A stretch of 64,000 bases of DNA, taken from assembly GCA_002633005.1 (NCBI GenBank), contig NMRA01000167.1:373124-437123 (forward strand), written 5' to 3'. This stretch comes from Phoronis australis. Lineage: Eukaryota > Phoronida > Phoronidae. This document shows, in pieces, positions 1 through 10,808 of this stretch; the stretch's first letter is position 1; each line of letters starts with the position of its first letter. The notes beneath the pieces are model-generated. The model saw only the letters and a program-made list of their open reading frames with translations. It was not told the origin of the DNA and ran no database searches. The translations under genes were made by a program, and so were the position numbers.

Positions 1-165
1 AAGTGGCGGGAAACGCTTGCCTCCTAAAACGTCACTTCCGGAGTAGCGGACGAGTAATTTATAAAATTACGAAAAGCTGTAATTAAGTAGAAAATATGTC
101 TAGGATAACCAACCAACCTTATTTTAGCTCAAAATGACATGGAAAAAGGTTGCCTTCGCCTTTAA
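1..165 (-). repeat. TTAA-type transposon terminus, family R1 (copy 1)
   Basis: This is one of three copies of a ~165-bp sequence, the others being at 32983-33145 and 50992-51157 in the opposite orientation. Read on the - strand it starts TTAAAGGCGAAGGCAACC (TTAA at 162-165) and runs off the left window edge. The shared block ends with a GGAAGTGACG-rich stretch. The copy at 33 kb is followed 110 bp later by a THAP-domain ORF. TTAA plus THAP is the known combination of Kolobok transposons, so I infer a Kolobok-like end. The other end is not visible. Confidence 0.65.
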
Positions 166-1019
166 AAGGTAGCTATACTTTGAGGTTGTGCGTAGATGGA
201 GATTGAATAATCAAATCCAGTAATTAATTTATTATATGATAACCCCTAATTAGACAAATGAAACCTATTGTTAATTAAGTAATCAAATACAAAGAGTAAC
301 TACGCTAGTGCCCTTTTTAAGATTACTTCGTTAATCAATAAACCAAAATAATCAGATGTCTTATCTGCTATCCAAGCTAGGACTCTCCACTTGTTGAACG
401 TCTGTCCTGTTGGTGAATCTTCGAACTACACACACACACTGTATAGCGACAGTGTACTCGCTGGTCACCGTCTCTGGTGATGCAACATTTGCAGGCAATT
501 TCTTCTACCCGCGATTCTTCTTGCTGGTCACAGTCTCTGGCTGATGACGCAACACTTCAGGTAGTATCTCACTACTCACAATGCAAGTGACAAGCTCTTG
601 ACCTTGCCAAGATCCTTTCTAGAATCTTCCACGAGATGGCTCTGTCGCACAATTGCTTCTGTACACCGTAGCAAGTCTTTATGCTTCAACTACTATAGCG
701 CATCTAATTATCTTGTAGATTTCAGCCCATAATATAACATTCTACTTATTAAGTGATTGGCTAATAAAACCACAGGATCATATCCAATTATATTATTGGC
801 TGTTACCATTTGTTCTCAGAATTTTCTAGAATCTCTAGAGTACTTTGACCCCAGAACCCAAAATTGTAAACACCATCTAAAATAGATTTTGACGTTAAAG
901 TACATGTCAACAAGTCTGACCCCATGATTTAAAAGTACATATGCACAAATTTTAGGCACCTTGAAATGGATCTATTCTTACTAATTACTTAATCAATATT
1001 TATTCTGACAAAGCTGTTT
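166..1019. other. AT-rich sequence, no gene seen
   Basis: I see no open frame with protein-like composition and no recognisable repeat. A short locally repeated phrase about 'ctggtcac...tctctgg' occurs near 460-545. Confidence 0.5.
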
Positions 1020-1541
1020 TCTCAAAAATGGTATTGTTAACTCAAATCTTTGTTCTTCTTGCAGCGAAGACCCTGAATCTATTGTACATGTGTTCTGTCA
1101 GTGTAGATATGTTAAAATTTTGTGGAACAAATCACTGTTTTGGATCAAGTAGATTTTTCACAACAATATGAATATTTCCGTAAAAAGGCTTTGTTAAGTT
1201 TTTGCAATAGAAGTTTGTTTGTATATGATATCATATTTTGCTTAACGAAAATATTTATATATAGGGAGAACTTTAAAGAAGCTATATACAATTCTTGATA
1301 ATTTACGAGTTTATATCATAGATTATTGTAAAATTGACTACGTGATTTGTAAACAAAAGTTTGAGTTAGAGCGACATATGACTAAGTCGAAAGATCTTGC
1401 ATAATTTTTATTTAGATTCTCTGTACTTATCATACTTGGTATTTATTGTTGTTAGTTGTGACTAAGAGTGCACACATGCTACGTATATTATGCTTTGTAA
1501 ATACGTTTTTTTCTGCATAAATAAAAAAATAAAAAAAACCC
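1020..1541 (+). mobile_element. 5'-truncated LINE, 3' end of ORF2 plus A-rich tail
   Basis: The frame at 1027-1152 encodes a zinc-knuckle-like block (LCSSCSEDPESIVHVFCQC, then RYVKILW) typical of the extreme C terminus of L1/Tx1-type LINE ORF2 proteins, where Cys-Cys-His-Cys precedes an LW motif. A further fragment with FCLTKIFIYREN follows after a frame change. The copy ends in an A-rich tail (AATAAATAAAAAAATAAAAAAAA) at about 1518-1541, as expected of a retrotransposed 3' end. The reverse transcriptase is absent. Several frame changes show it is dead. Confidence 0.6.
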
Positions 1542-1554
1542 ACACTTGCATGTT

Positions 1555-1880
1555 CGTCACCTCGTCGTAAAACTTACATGTACATCATCATGTAGAGCTA
1601 ACGGACCGGCGGGGGTGCATCAAAAATCTGTTAGTCAACCGACACTCACCTTGTTCGTAGAAGCAGTTTAAGTGGAAAAATTATTTTCTACCATAATTTG
1701 ACGCCTTTTGTAATAAAAAGGAAACTTTGTAGTCCGTTTTCCAAAACATCACGCTCGTTACAGGACGGTGCACGCGCCATTTCCTAAAATTTTTTGACGT
1801 CTTTCGAGAGATGAGAACCGCTTCGCAGCAGCAAAGTTTGCGCTAAAATTCAGTTTGTTGGAATTAAGATATTAAAACCT
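1555..1880 (-). repeat. R2 repeat copy
   Basis: The stretch resembles 7255-7565 in the same orientation, sharing 'catgtagagctaacgga', 'tagtcaaccgacactcacc' and 'catttcctaaaatt'. It is an inverted match to 5965-6235 and 6690-6990. It holds no coding sequence. The family looks like a non-autonomous element or satellite-like module of unknown class. Confidence 0.6.
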
Positions 1881-2399
1881 TGTAACGAAATGGTAGAGTC
1901 AGATGGGCCTTACTGACTATAAGTGGTTAGAAGGCAGAAGATTGAGAGTGGGATCTAGGGAGCGACTGTTGACACCATTGTCTCACAGAGAGAAACTTGG
2001 AAAGTAGTCAAGTCAAGTCCAGTCTAGTGTTGTGCTGAGTCATCATCTGGAGTGAGGAAATTTCTAATACTTGGGATCTGAGGCTCCTGTTATGTGACTA
2101 TCATGGGGAAGTTGCAGCTCAAAGTCGCAGCAATGTTGGTGCTGTAATTTGCTGTATTTGAGTGCTTTTCCATGTTCATTTGCAGCACCCTCCCACAACG
2201 CTGGAACTTGATTACGTCAAGAAGTTCTGGGTATGCGCCGAGTCGTAACGAGACATCTAATCTCGTTTGGCCATGTCTTCGAGGAGATCAGTGAGGTTTG
2301 CTCTTGATCCACGGCAGGTGAACAGAAGATCAGACCGCCTATACTCCTCCTGTCTTTCCTTAAACGTGAATTGACCAAAGCAATTCATGCCCAGACGTC

Positions 2400-2850
2400 T
2401 TAAAGGAGAATGCCACCCGATTTAATTAGTCTTTTTTACTGTCTTAATCGGTCTGTATCCACATCGCCTCTTATACGGTCGACCTCACTTTGCCGAGAGG
2501 TGTCCTCTTAACCTGTGATGAAGGTGAGAAGCGATGCAACGATGTCAGTGGTTTGTCTGCAGAGTGAATGCCGTTATATTGCGGTGCATCGGTTCCCGCT
2601 TGTCCGAACTATGAAGCAGCGAAGAAAGCGGGTATATCGGTTTTTCGACTTCCTCGATAGCCTGAAATGCTTAAGAAGTTACTCGCTGTAGTGAAGAATG
2701 AAAGGTATGCTGTTAATAGCAAGTATGAGGCTGTGATACATTTCCGTGTCTGTGGCCGGCATTTCATCGACGAATTCCGGCTTACCAAAGAACTATCCAT
2801 ACGTTCCGTTGCCTATGCATGCTCACAGCGCCTCTCTAGTATTTCTTGAT
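2400..2850 (+). pseudogene. Decayed THAP-domain sequence behind a TTAA-type end
   Basis: TTAA at 2400-2403 begins TTAAAGGAGAATGCCACCC, a diverged match to the R1 terminus. About 140 bp downstream, two overlapping frames read like a frameshifted THAP zinc finger. The first gives VVCLQSECRYIAVHRFP (about 2540-2595). The second gives AVVKNERYAVNSKYEAV, then FRVCGRHF (2685-2772). THAP domains (C2CH DNA-binding fingers of transposases and derived proteins) carry exactly such a hydrophobic-HRFP block and a terminal VCxxHF. At least one frameshift separates the halves. It is probably a dead relative of the 33.2 kb THAP fragment. Confidence 0.45.
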
Positions 2851-2859
2851 CAGTGTGTT

Positions 2860-4030
2860 CCGGTTCGAACTGATAGCTTGTGAAACCTTACGATCCGACC
2901 CGTGAAGTCTTCGTTGGATGAGCTCTTAACTGAATCGGAATTGGCGACGGGCGAGATGCCATGTAGACGTTTTTTATTCTGCGTTGTGTTTCAAAATGAT
3001 TTATTTTCATCCTAAAAGGATCCTAACCAATGCTTATATGAAACTGCAATAAGGTAAGACATTGCAAACTGAATCTTCTGCAAATGATTTAGTATAACGA
3101 GGAGTGTGTAGAAGCTGTCATTGTCTACTGTAATACTCTTGAGAAGACCCGCGGGTTATTAAATTGAACGTGATAAAAATGAAGGCAAGAAATTATGAAC
3201 ATATATGTAGAAAAATTTGATAAATAACAATATGCATATACAAGTCCTTTATTTTGAGTACCTGCGTAGGACTAAATGAATGACCTGTATGGGCATTAAA
3301 AATACTAGATGTGATAATACAAACTAGAAGAAAAAATCTGATGACAGAATGTCTCACATTCTCCCTATCGACTTCATTAAAAATAAGTGGGGGCTTCTCT
3401 GTCTCTGGAAATCTTGTAGTCTCGCGATTTGAGTTACAACATAATGCTGCTCAGAAAAATTTCAAGCAGTGCAACACAGAGGACACAGTGCGCTATTACT
3501 TAACAACCATGCGAGATAGTGGTTTTTCTTTCTTGTTATAATCTCTCTCAAAGCCAAGTATAGAAAACAAAATCAAAATCGCTAAATGGGAGACAAGAAT
3601 ACCTGTAAAGACATAGTCGGCCTTGTCTATCTCCGGAAGCAAGGTTTTTCCACTGCGCTGGCTGATGACGATCTTTGATCTTTTGCATTCTGTTAGCAGT
3701 GATCACGTTAAACCGCCATAATTTAAATACCCAGGGTGTAAGTGCAGAAGCAATCTTTGTCGATCTGAACCGAGATGTGCGTGTGAGGAGAAGTCGACCT
3801 TTCTCCTTTGACACCACGACTACCATCAGCTCTAACGATGACAAAGTGACTGTCGTGAGGAGGTGGATCTGATTCCAGATATATGAACCGCCAGTATCCG
3901 AAGAAACTCGCATCCAAAGAGTTGTGCAAGTCCTGTCTCGAAATAGTCCCGAAATTATTTGACTCCAAAGACATTGGTATGTGAAGTTTTGGTCGGTGAG
4001 TGCCCTGAGCCCAACTAGCGTTTCGATCTG
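2860..4030. other. No gene supported
   Basis: Short overlapping open frames occur on both strands (for example 3311-3541 + and 3548-3913 -), but none resembles a known family or has convincing splice sites. I see no repeat beyond AT-rich sequence. Confidence 0.4.
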
Positions 4031-4034
4031 TGTC

Positions 4035-4508
4035 TTAAATTTTGTAATGAATCTCCTTCCATATGATCCTTGTTAGCATATTTGTTGAATAATTTACGTG
4101 CTTCGCGTAACTACGAGGACTAAGCGCTTGAGTTCGAAATCTAACGCCACTGTTACCAAGATTCCACGAGTCACTGGTTTCAATTCCATAGAGATTCTGA
4201 AAAGGAGCTCTTCTAAATGAAGCAGTGGATCTCCGTTTTGTTTTGTTTTTTTCAACAGACGAGCTCGTTGTGTTTCTAGTCGTTGCGCTCGTCCTTTGGA
4301 ATGGACGATGTGACATGGCTGCTAAATGATACGCACTAATGCAGTTGAACAGTAGTTTGTCCTTCAAACAGAGGGCTCTTGCTTCTGCATTTAGACGTCT
4401 GGCCTCTTCGGCGGTCTTGCTGCTTTTAAGTGCGCCTTTTACGTAACAGTCGCGGTGGCGAAGTAATTTCTGTTCTCGTTGGCAATCTGTCGTTGACAGA
4501 ATAATCAA
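4035..4508 (-). CDS. Unassigned 157-codon ORF, possible exon or TE remnant
   Basis: I do not recognise this reading frame. It starts MIILSTTDCQREQKLLRHRD, has a charged helix-like stretch (SSKTAEEARRLNAEARAL) near residues 29-46, and then a basic, serine-rich second half. There is no signal peptide, membrane segment or catalytic motif. It is longer than most chance frames here, but no neighbour supports it and the composition weakens toward the end. It could be a single exon, part of a degraded mobile element, or chance. Confidence 0.2.
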   Translation of the reverse strand: MIILSTTDCQREQKLLRHRDCYVKGALKSSKTAEEARRLNAEARALCLKDKLLFNCISAYHLAAMSHRPFQRTSATTRNTTSSSVEKNKTKRRSTASFRRAPFQNLYGIETSDSWNLGNSGVRFRTQALSPRSYAKHVNYSTNMLTRIIWKEIHYKI

Positions 4509-4559
4509 AATGTTATGTCTATAACAACAATAATGTAAAAATAATTACATTTCTGTTAC

Positions 4560-4905
4560 AAAGATACCAAAGTCGATATTGGACTATTGACGAATGCTAA
4601 AACCGACTTTCTCTCCTAGTTCTCTGAGACAAAACAATGCTCTGGAACCGCGTTTGAACCAAAGGAAAATTGCTTTCAAAGGTAGTTAATCGGGCAAGCA
4701 TAACTTACACTTTTAGACTCTTAGACGCCAAATGTGGGAAAAGAATGCCCACCAAGAACCATAGCGTTCTATCTGTGACATATGGAGTATGAATTTTTAA
4801 TTGATTCCCCCATTTAGCTTTGGAGATTGACGCCAATGGCGCATTAGAAGGTTACAGAACGAGGATTGGTGGAAATCATCAAGACGGGGTTTAATGTCCT
4901 TTTAA
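4560..4905 (+). repeat. R7 dispersed repeat (copy 1 of 3)
   Basis: This ~350-bp block is similar to 18060-18385 and 57080-57440 in the same orientation. Shared landmarks include 'gcatgctcc'/'aatgctc' near the left, 'cgggcaagc' in the middle, and 'acagaacgaggattggt' or 'gaaatcatcaa.acggggtttaat' at the right. It is non-coding, of unknown class, and has no clear terminal repeats. Confidence 0.5.
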
Positions 4906-5568
4906 TAACATAACGATAAAAGTGAAAGTAATAACGATAAGAAGATCGGTTATAACAATAAAAAAGTAGAAATAAACGTTATTATTACTCGTATAAACAA
5001 TAAGAATTTTAGCAATATCTGTACAGTATGTTTTATAAGTAGTCACACAACGCAACTTTTGAGCCAGAGGCCGTCTAAAATGATGACATTTTAATAACCT
5101 TATAAAACCTAAGGTGGCGGATTTATGTGAAATGTGAATGAGACGCAAACATAAAAGGGAACGGTATTTTATTCTGACTACATTTTTCCTAGTTTTCTAT
5201 GAATTAATGATTATTTGCACAAAAAAATCACCAGCGAAAGGTAATCTTATATTCTCTTACGAGGCTTAAAAATCCCCCGTTTGGAGTACTGCTTCTTGTG
5301 ACGTATTTGGTGGGCTGAAGTCACTGTTAGCGTGCAGTCAAGTGGCGTTCTTCAAATTGTCGGCATAAGAAATTTTAGTGTCAGATGTAGAGTCACCAGG
5401 GATTCCTGTTTGACTGAGCTGAAGCAACACAAAGTGGTACCCAGTCGTCGTCATTGTCAGACGAAAATTTGCCGGACGTGCAACCAGTCTGTATCAACAA
5501 TTTACACTGGCGTGACTGTGGGCAGTGTGGAGTCTAGCCTTCGTACAAAGCTGTATACTAAATATGCA

Positions 5569-6248
5569 GCTTTGCAACGATGTGGGTAAATAGTGGTAAG
5601 ATAAAATCTGACACAAAATTAGGGTCATTAAAAACTTCAGTCTTCGTTGAGTAAACTAAATTGTTTAACGATGTTGAATAAAATGGCGTTCTACCGTTAT
5701 TCTGCTGCTAAAGTTTTGGAGCGATGTTTAGCGACGGCTTTCGGCGCCATGGAATATTGCGTCACCTATTGGCCAGTTTCTTTTTTCGCCGATTCTTCAA
5801 TCAACTGTTCTTTTTTCACGAGGTTGCGTACACGTCACAACAAATTATCGGAACTGGTTTCACTTCATTATAAGTTTTTAGAATTTCGATACCTAAAAAC
5901 AGAAATACAGAAGAAATTTTGCTGCTGCCAAGCTATCATCATCTCCCAATAAATGTTACAAAAACTTAGAAAATGGCGCGTGTGCGCGTGTCGAGCGTAC
6001 TGTTTTCAAAACGACGACATTATTTTTCTTTGTTAGAAAAGGCGGAGGATTACCCAAGAAAATGACGTTTATTAGATTGGTTTCCACTTAAACGACTGTA
6101 ACGGGCACGGTGAGTGTCGTTTGATTCCCAGATTTTTCAAAGCAACCCGTTCGGTTTTTAGCTCTACATATTGATACAGGTTTCACGGCTAGGTGACGAG
6201 CAGAACTACCATGGTTGTGTGGAATTTTGGGGTCTACGGAAGAAAAAC
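5569..6248 (+). repeat. ~0.7-kb tandem duplication, copy 1
   Basis: It is aligned nearly end to end with 6297-6986: 'gctttgcaacgatgtgggtaa' starts both, 'ctttcggcgccat' and 'caacaaattatcggaactgg' lie in the middle, and 'gaggtgacgagcagaactacc' and 'cggaagaaa' lie at the end. The period is about 728 bp. The 3' half (about 5965-6235) is an R2 copy. The open frame at 5647-5952 is not preserved in the second copy, so I do not call a gene. Confidence 0.8.
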
Positions 6249-6296
6249 AAAAGGTGGTACCTAGCCTTGGTACAAAGCTGTATTCTAAATATATTG

Positions 6297-6986
6297 TACA
6301 GCTTTGCACCGATGTGGGTAAGAAAGTGGCAAGATAAAATCTAACACAAAATTAGTTTCATTAAAACCTACAGTGTTCCTTGAGTAAACTAAGTTATTTA
6401 ACGGTGTTGGGGAAAATGACGTTCTACCGTTATTTTTCTGCTGAAGTTGTGGAGCTATCTTTAGCGACGACTTTCGGCGCCATAAAATATTGCGTCACCT
6501 ACTGTATTGACGAGCTTCTTTTTTCGCCAATTCTTCAATCAACTATTCTTCTTTCACGATGTTGCATACACGTCACAACAAATTATCGGAACTGGTTTCA
6601 CTTCATTGTAAGTTTTTAGAATTTTGATACCGAAAAAGAGAATTTACGAAGAAATTTTGCTGTTGCCAAGCTATCATTGTCTCCCGGGAGATGTCACAAA
6701 AATTTAGGAAAGGGCACTTGCGCGTGACACGAGCGTACTATTTTCAAAACGACGAGTTACTTTTCATTGTTAGAAAAGGCGGAGAGTTACGCAAGAAAAT
6801 GACGTTTATTGCATTGTTTTTCAGTTAAACGGGTGTAACGGGCAAGGTGAGTGTCACTTGATTCCCAGAATTTGCATACACCACGTCTGGTCTTTAGCTT
6901 CACATGTTGATGCAAGTTTCTCGGCGAGGTGACGAGCAGAACTACCCTGGCTGTGCGCAATTTCGGGGCCTACGGAAGAAATACAC
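6297..6986 (+). repeat. ~0.7-kb tandem duplication, copy 2
   Basis: This is the second copy of the unit described at 5569-6248, with scattered substitutions and small indels. Its 3' half (6690-6990) forms an inverted pair with 7255-7565, so this part of the cluster could fold into a long imperfect hairpin. Confidence 0.8.
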
Positions 6987-6992
6987 TCCGTG

Positions 6993-7096
6993 GTACCTAG
7001 GTGTAATTTGACGACAATCTTCATAGACCTAGCTGGCTGGCCAAGTACCTAGCTGTATTTTGACGACAGTCTTTATACAGCTAGCTGGCTGGACAT
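6993..7096 (+). repeat. 52-bp tandem repeat, two units
   Basis: Units start at 6993 and 7045, each beginning GTACCTAG and ending CTAGCTGGCTGG, and both contain 'tttgacgaca'. The spacing is exactly 52 bp. They form the hinge between the two inverted R2 copies. Confidence 0.75.
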
Positions 7097-7254
7097 GTGG
7101 ACTCTACCTAGCCAGCCAATTGTCAGTTAATACTCAGCTCTGAAAACTTGAAGGGTTGTTTAGTTACCGACTCTAGTTATATGAGAACAATCATGCCACT
7201 GTGTTGAGTTCCGTTGAGAGGCTGAATTTTCACACAGCCCGAAGTTGCCTACCC

Positions 7255-7565
7255 GGATATACATGTAGTTACGCTCGTCAGCTCGCCGTAAATCTTACAT
7301 CGACATGTAGAGCTAACGGACTGGTGGGGGAACATGGAGAATATGGTAGTCAACCGACACTCACCTGCAGCCGTTTAAGCGGAAAAGTATACCATATTCG
7401 CCGTCTTTTGAAACAAAGAAAAGTGTCAAAAACAGTAAGCTCGTGACACGGCGTACGCGTCATTTCCTAAAATTATGCAATTTCTTTCGGGAGATGATGA
7501 CAGGTTAACAGCAGTAAGGTTTGTTGTAAAATTCGGTTTGCTGGTGTTAAAACACTAAAAACTTG
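7255..7565 (-). repeat. R2 repeat copy, inverted relative to 6690-6990
   Basis: The sequence is inverted relative to 6690-6990 and direct relative to 1555-1880. A short inverted match to 6255-6310 follows further right at about 7850-7905 ('tagccttgg.ccaaagctgta' on the - strand), so the whole 5.5-7.9 kb cluster is a large imperfect inverted repeat. Confidence 0.6.
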
Positions 7566-8480
7566 AAATAGAATGAAAAAAGTTCCGATAATATGGTGGG
7601 ACATGTACGCAACCTTTTGCTGGCAAACAAGAACATTTGATAAACGAATGAGAGGAAAAGAACGGTTATCAAAGCCAGGTGACGTAATCGCCAAAAGCCG
7701 ACACAAGGAATCGGATCACAATTTTAGTAGCAGCAGATTAACGGCAGAACGCTAACTTTTTCAACATCGATAAATAAGTTAGTTTGCTCAAGGAAGAGGG
7801 TAGTTTTAAAGAAAATAATTTAGAGCCAGACTTTATTTGTCCATTTTTATCCATATCGGCGCAAAAATGCATGCTTAGTGTACAGCTTTGGGCCAAGGCT
7901 AGGGTAGCCGATGGTATATAATGACCACCCCCTTAGGCTAAGAAGACATCTTTTTCGAAGAGTTCGAACGACTAGGAGCCATACAAAAAGGCATGGCGAA
8001 CCTTTTACAGCACTGTGGCCAAACAGTAAAAAATATGAAGGGTTGATACACTGATAAAATACGGTGTAAACTCTTTTCAATATGACACACCAATATGTGA
8101 TCATAGATACTCGTTATCTACAGTTATGTATACATGTAGTTGATGATGTGGAATAAGCAGTTGGAGCATGACAGCCAATCAGCTGTCAGGATTACAGTCT
8201 TTCGACGATAACTACGAATGAGGTTTTGTTTAGCGCGCACGTCGGGCAAATGTGAGATTTATTTGTATATTAGAACCGGTTAATTGCTACATTATTTTTA
8301 CTCTTTTAAGGTAACTTGAACGTAATCCGCAACCCCAGGTTGGGTTTCCGTGACGTCTTAGCATTCCGCTCAGTACAGATGAAAATACTTGCACATAAAC
8401 TTAGTGTGGCAGCGTGATTTGCTTGCATTTAAAATGATGATATCTCACGACGATGCCCATCATCTATAGCTGTTTTGCAG

Positions 8481-8794
8481 CAGGAATCTGCGCCACGGAG
8501 CGAACATGTACTTGTATCCACAATGTGGTGCTGGAGACCCCTTTCATCTCCATTTGCGGTTGTTCTATGTCAAGGTTTCTATTATTCGTCGCAGTCAGGA
8601 GGAATCCATGATGGTCAACCATGAAGTCACCATGAACTTCCAAGACATGAACTCGACTTCCATATTGGGGGACTTGTATTTTAACAAAGTCCATGAACTT
8701 GAAGCCACATTTAAAGAGAAAGCAAAGAGTGCACACCTTAATATATCGGGTAATGTGACCACAATGGACAACATGGACCTGGTCGCTATCGCTG
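8481..8794 (+). CDS. Candidate 5' exon of the receptor gene (unassigned domain)
   Basis: A 104-codon open frame runs between an acceptor-like TAGCTGTTTTGCAG and a donor GCTG|GTACAG. It ends in phase 1, the phase the following TSP1 exon needs, giving ...DLVAIA-G-WTLW. The product looks protein-like (for example KEKAKSAHLNISGNVTTMDN, with N-glycosylation sequons) but I do not recognise the fold. There is no signal peptide, so at least one more upstream exon would be needed. The - strand is also open across this stretch, which lowers confidence. Confidence 0.4.
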
Positions 8795-10002
8795 GTACAG
8801 TTATTTTCTAACATCTTACCTAGTGATGTTTCACTTGTAATTTTGAAATCATTTCAGTGGTTCTTTGAAAACATGTTCATAAGTAGGCCAACTGTGCAGC
8901 TACAGGCCGTACTACAAGAAACATTTTCAAATAACCTTGCCTGATCTTGCGTGCTCACTGGTTCTGTTGTGATAGCTCGTGACACTATAGACTACATGTA
9001 CACCGAGATATGGACTGCCAACTCCCGTTAGAGCGCGTTGAGCATGTCGCGGACCAAGGGACACAATCACTAACGATAAGAGGGCGTTGCACACACAGGA
9101 TAGAAAACTTTCGGTTTTACGGAGCGGCCGTTCTTTCGTTTCAAGATCTGGTTACGTAATGAGTCGAATTGCTTGATTTTTTGAAGATTATAGGACTTGT
9201 AAAATAAAATGCGTATATTGTCCTCTGTCATGTCATTTAAATCAGTCACAAGATGATTCATACTGTACATGTCATGAGTTATTAACGCATGAAAGGTCTT
9301 CAGCTGATTTTCCCCATATTTACACTTACAGTCGCATCAGCTGATTTTTTGCTGGAAGCAGTATTAGTGTTTGTGTAAATTTAGTACCGTACAAATCAGC
9401 TCATTATCATAAGTATAAGTCTTAAACCAACAAAAATGAATTTGTAACAATGTTACACAATGATAAATATTTGTGTAATTCATATAGCTTTGTTCCAGGG
9501 GAGGGCCAAAGGCTCACTGACATTGACATATCATTTGCAAAACCTGAGTGTCGAAAACCTGCTGTCACAAGTATCATTGACCAAAAGTACATTGTAGGAC
9601 AACTTCTAAACGTATTTATGATTATGCAAAATTGGTTCGATACACGGCACTTGTTGTTAACAATCTTTATTCCATTCCATTCAGATCCTCGGAACAAAGT
9701 TCGACAATCAACAAAACATTGGTAAAGAAACTGACCAAGAGACATGATTAAAAGACAAACGATATTTCGAAACATATTTGTTTCATTTTCAAGTGGAAAC
9801 AAAATGACGTAGTATTACCATCACAGGGCAAAAGCTAGTAAAATGCCTAATGGGACACAGCAGGTGTGGAGTACTGCAAAGACTGACAAATGGATGGGGT
9901 AACAAGAATATCGCACAAAAAAAATTACACTATAAAATTTCAATGAAATTTAAATCAATTTCATTTCTGTTCATGCACGCACCCAGCCTAAAATATATGG
10001 GG

Positions 10003-10205
10003 GGTCGTTCAGAGNGGGCTCGAATATTTCGGTATGCGGACCTTTTAATGGAAAAAAATCAGCGAGGACTAAAAAAACGGAGCCACGAGGTCCAGGCCTA
10101 CGAATTGTGCATCTGCACCGAATTCCTGTGGACTTTTGTCTCCTTTTTTGGGACTTTTTGTTTCACTGAAGCGGACCTTTTTGCATAATTCGAGCCCCCC
10201 CGAGT
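10003..10205. mobile_element. Small MITE-like element with short inverted ends
   Basis: The ends carry GGGGCTCGAAT (about 10016-10026) against AATTCGAGCCCC (10188-10199), and a 'gcggacctttt' phrase occurs just inside both ends (about 10038 and 10170). One ambiguous base (N) lies at 10015 in the left end. It has no coding capacity. The class is uncertain. Confidence 0.45.
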
Positions 10206-10654
10206 CCCCCTGGGTACGCTCATGCTTTCAAATAATGTAGGAATTGGGCTGTGTTGTGTTGGTGACCATACAAAAAGTTAAATTGAATTTATAAAATATT
10301 CTGTACCATTTTAATGAAAATATTTCACCAATTTGGGCCACTTTATGTATTCTAGAAAAGTTTTGACTGGTTCTGTTTAACACGTCACCAATCAAGTTTG
10401 AGTTCAATTTGAACCCTGGAAAGGTCAACATGGTTCTCGAAAAATGACTGAATTTACCTTTTTGGAAGTGCTCCTAAATGGAAAAGGTGAGATGAAGTGA
10501 AAAATTTGCGGGGAAAGGATTAAGAGGTGAGGTTGAGTGTACATGTACACTTTCAGGATTTTTCCAGGTGAGAGAACAACAAGACATTCACTTAAAAAAA
10601 CTACATCAAAAATGATAAGTGTATACTTAAGGCTGATTTTTTAGCAAACAGTTT

Positions 10655-10808
10655 GATATCAGTGGCGGATTTTGAGGGGGCCAAGGCCCCCAAAAATTCT
10701 CCCATACTCCATTTGGCAATTCGGGGGTGAGAACGTCTGAAGGGCAAAATCCTGGCTAATACTCTGCCCAGCCCCCCACAACACAAAATCTTGGATCCAC
10801 CCCTGGAT
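10655..10808. repeat. Dispersed repeat R5 (copy 1), hAT-MITE-like
   Basis: The block shares 'gtctgaagggcaaaatcctg' and flanking sequence with 26165-26302. It begins CAGTGGCGGATTTT and ends GGATCCACCCCTG, a diverged inverted-end arrangement like those of hAT-type elements. 'gatat' lies immediately outside both ends as a possible short target duplication. Confidence 0.5.
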
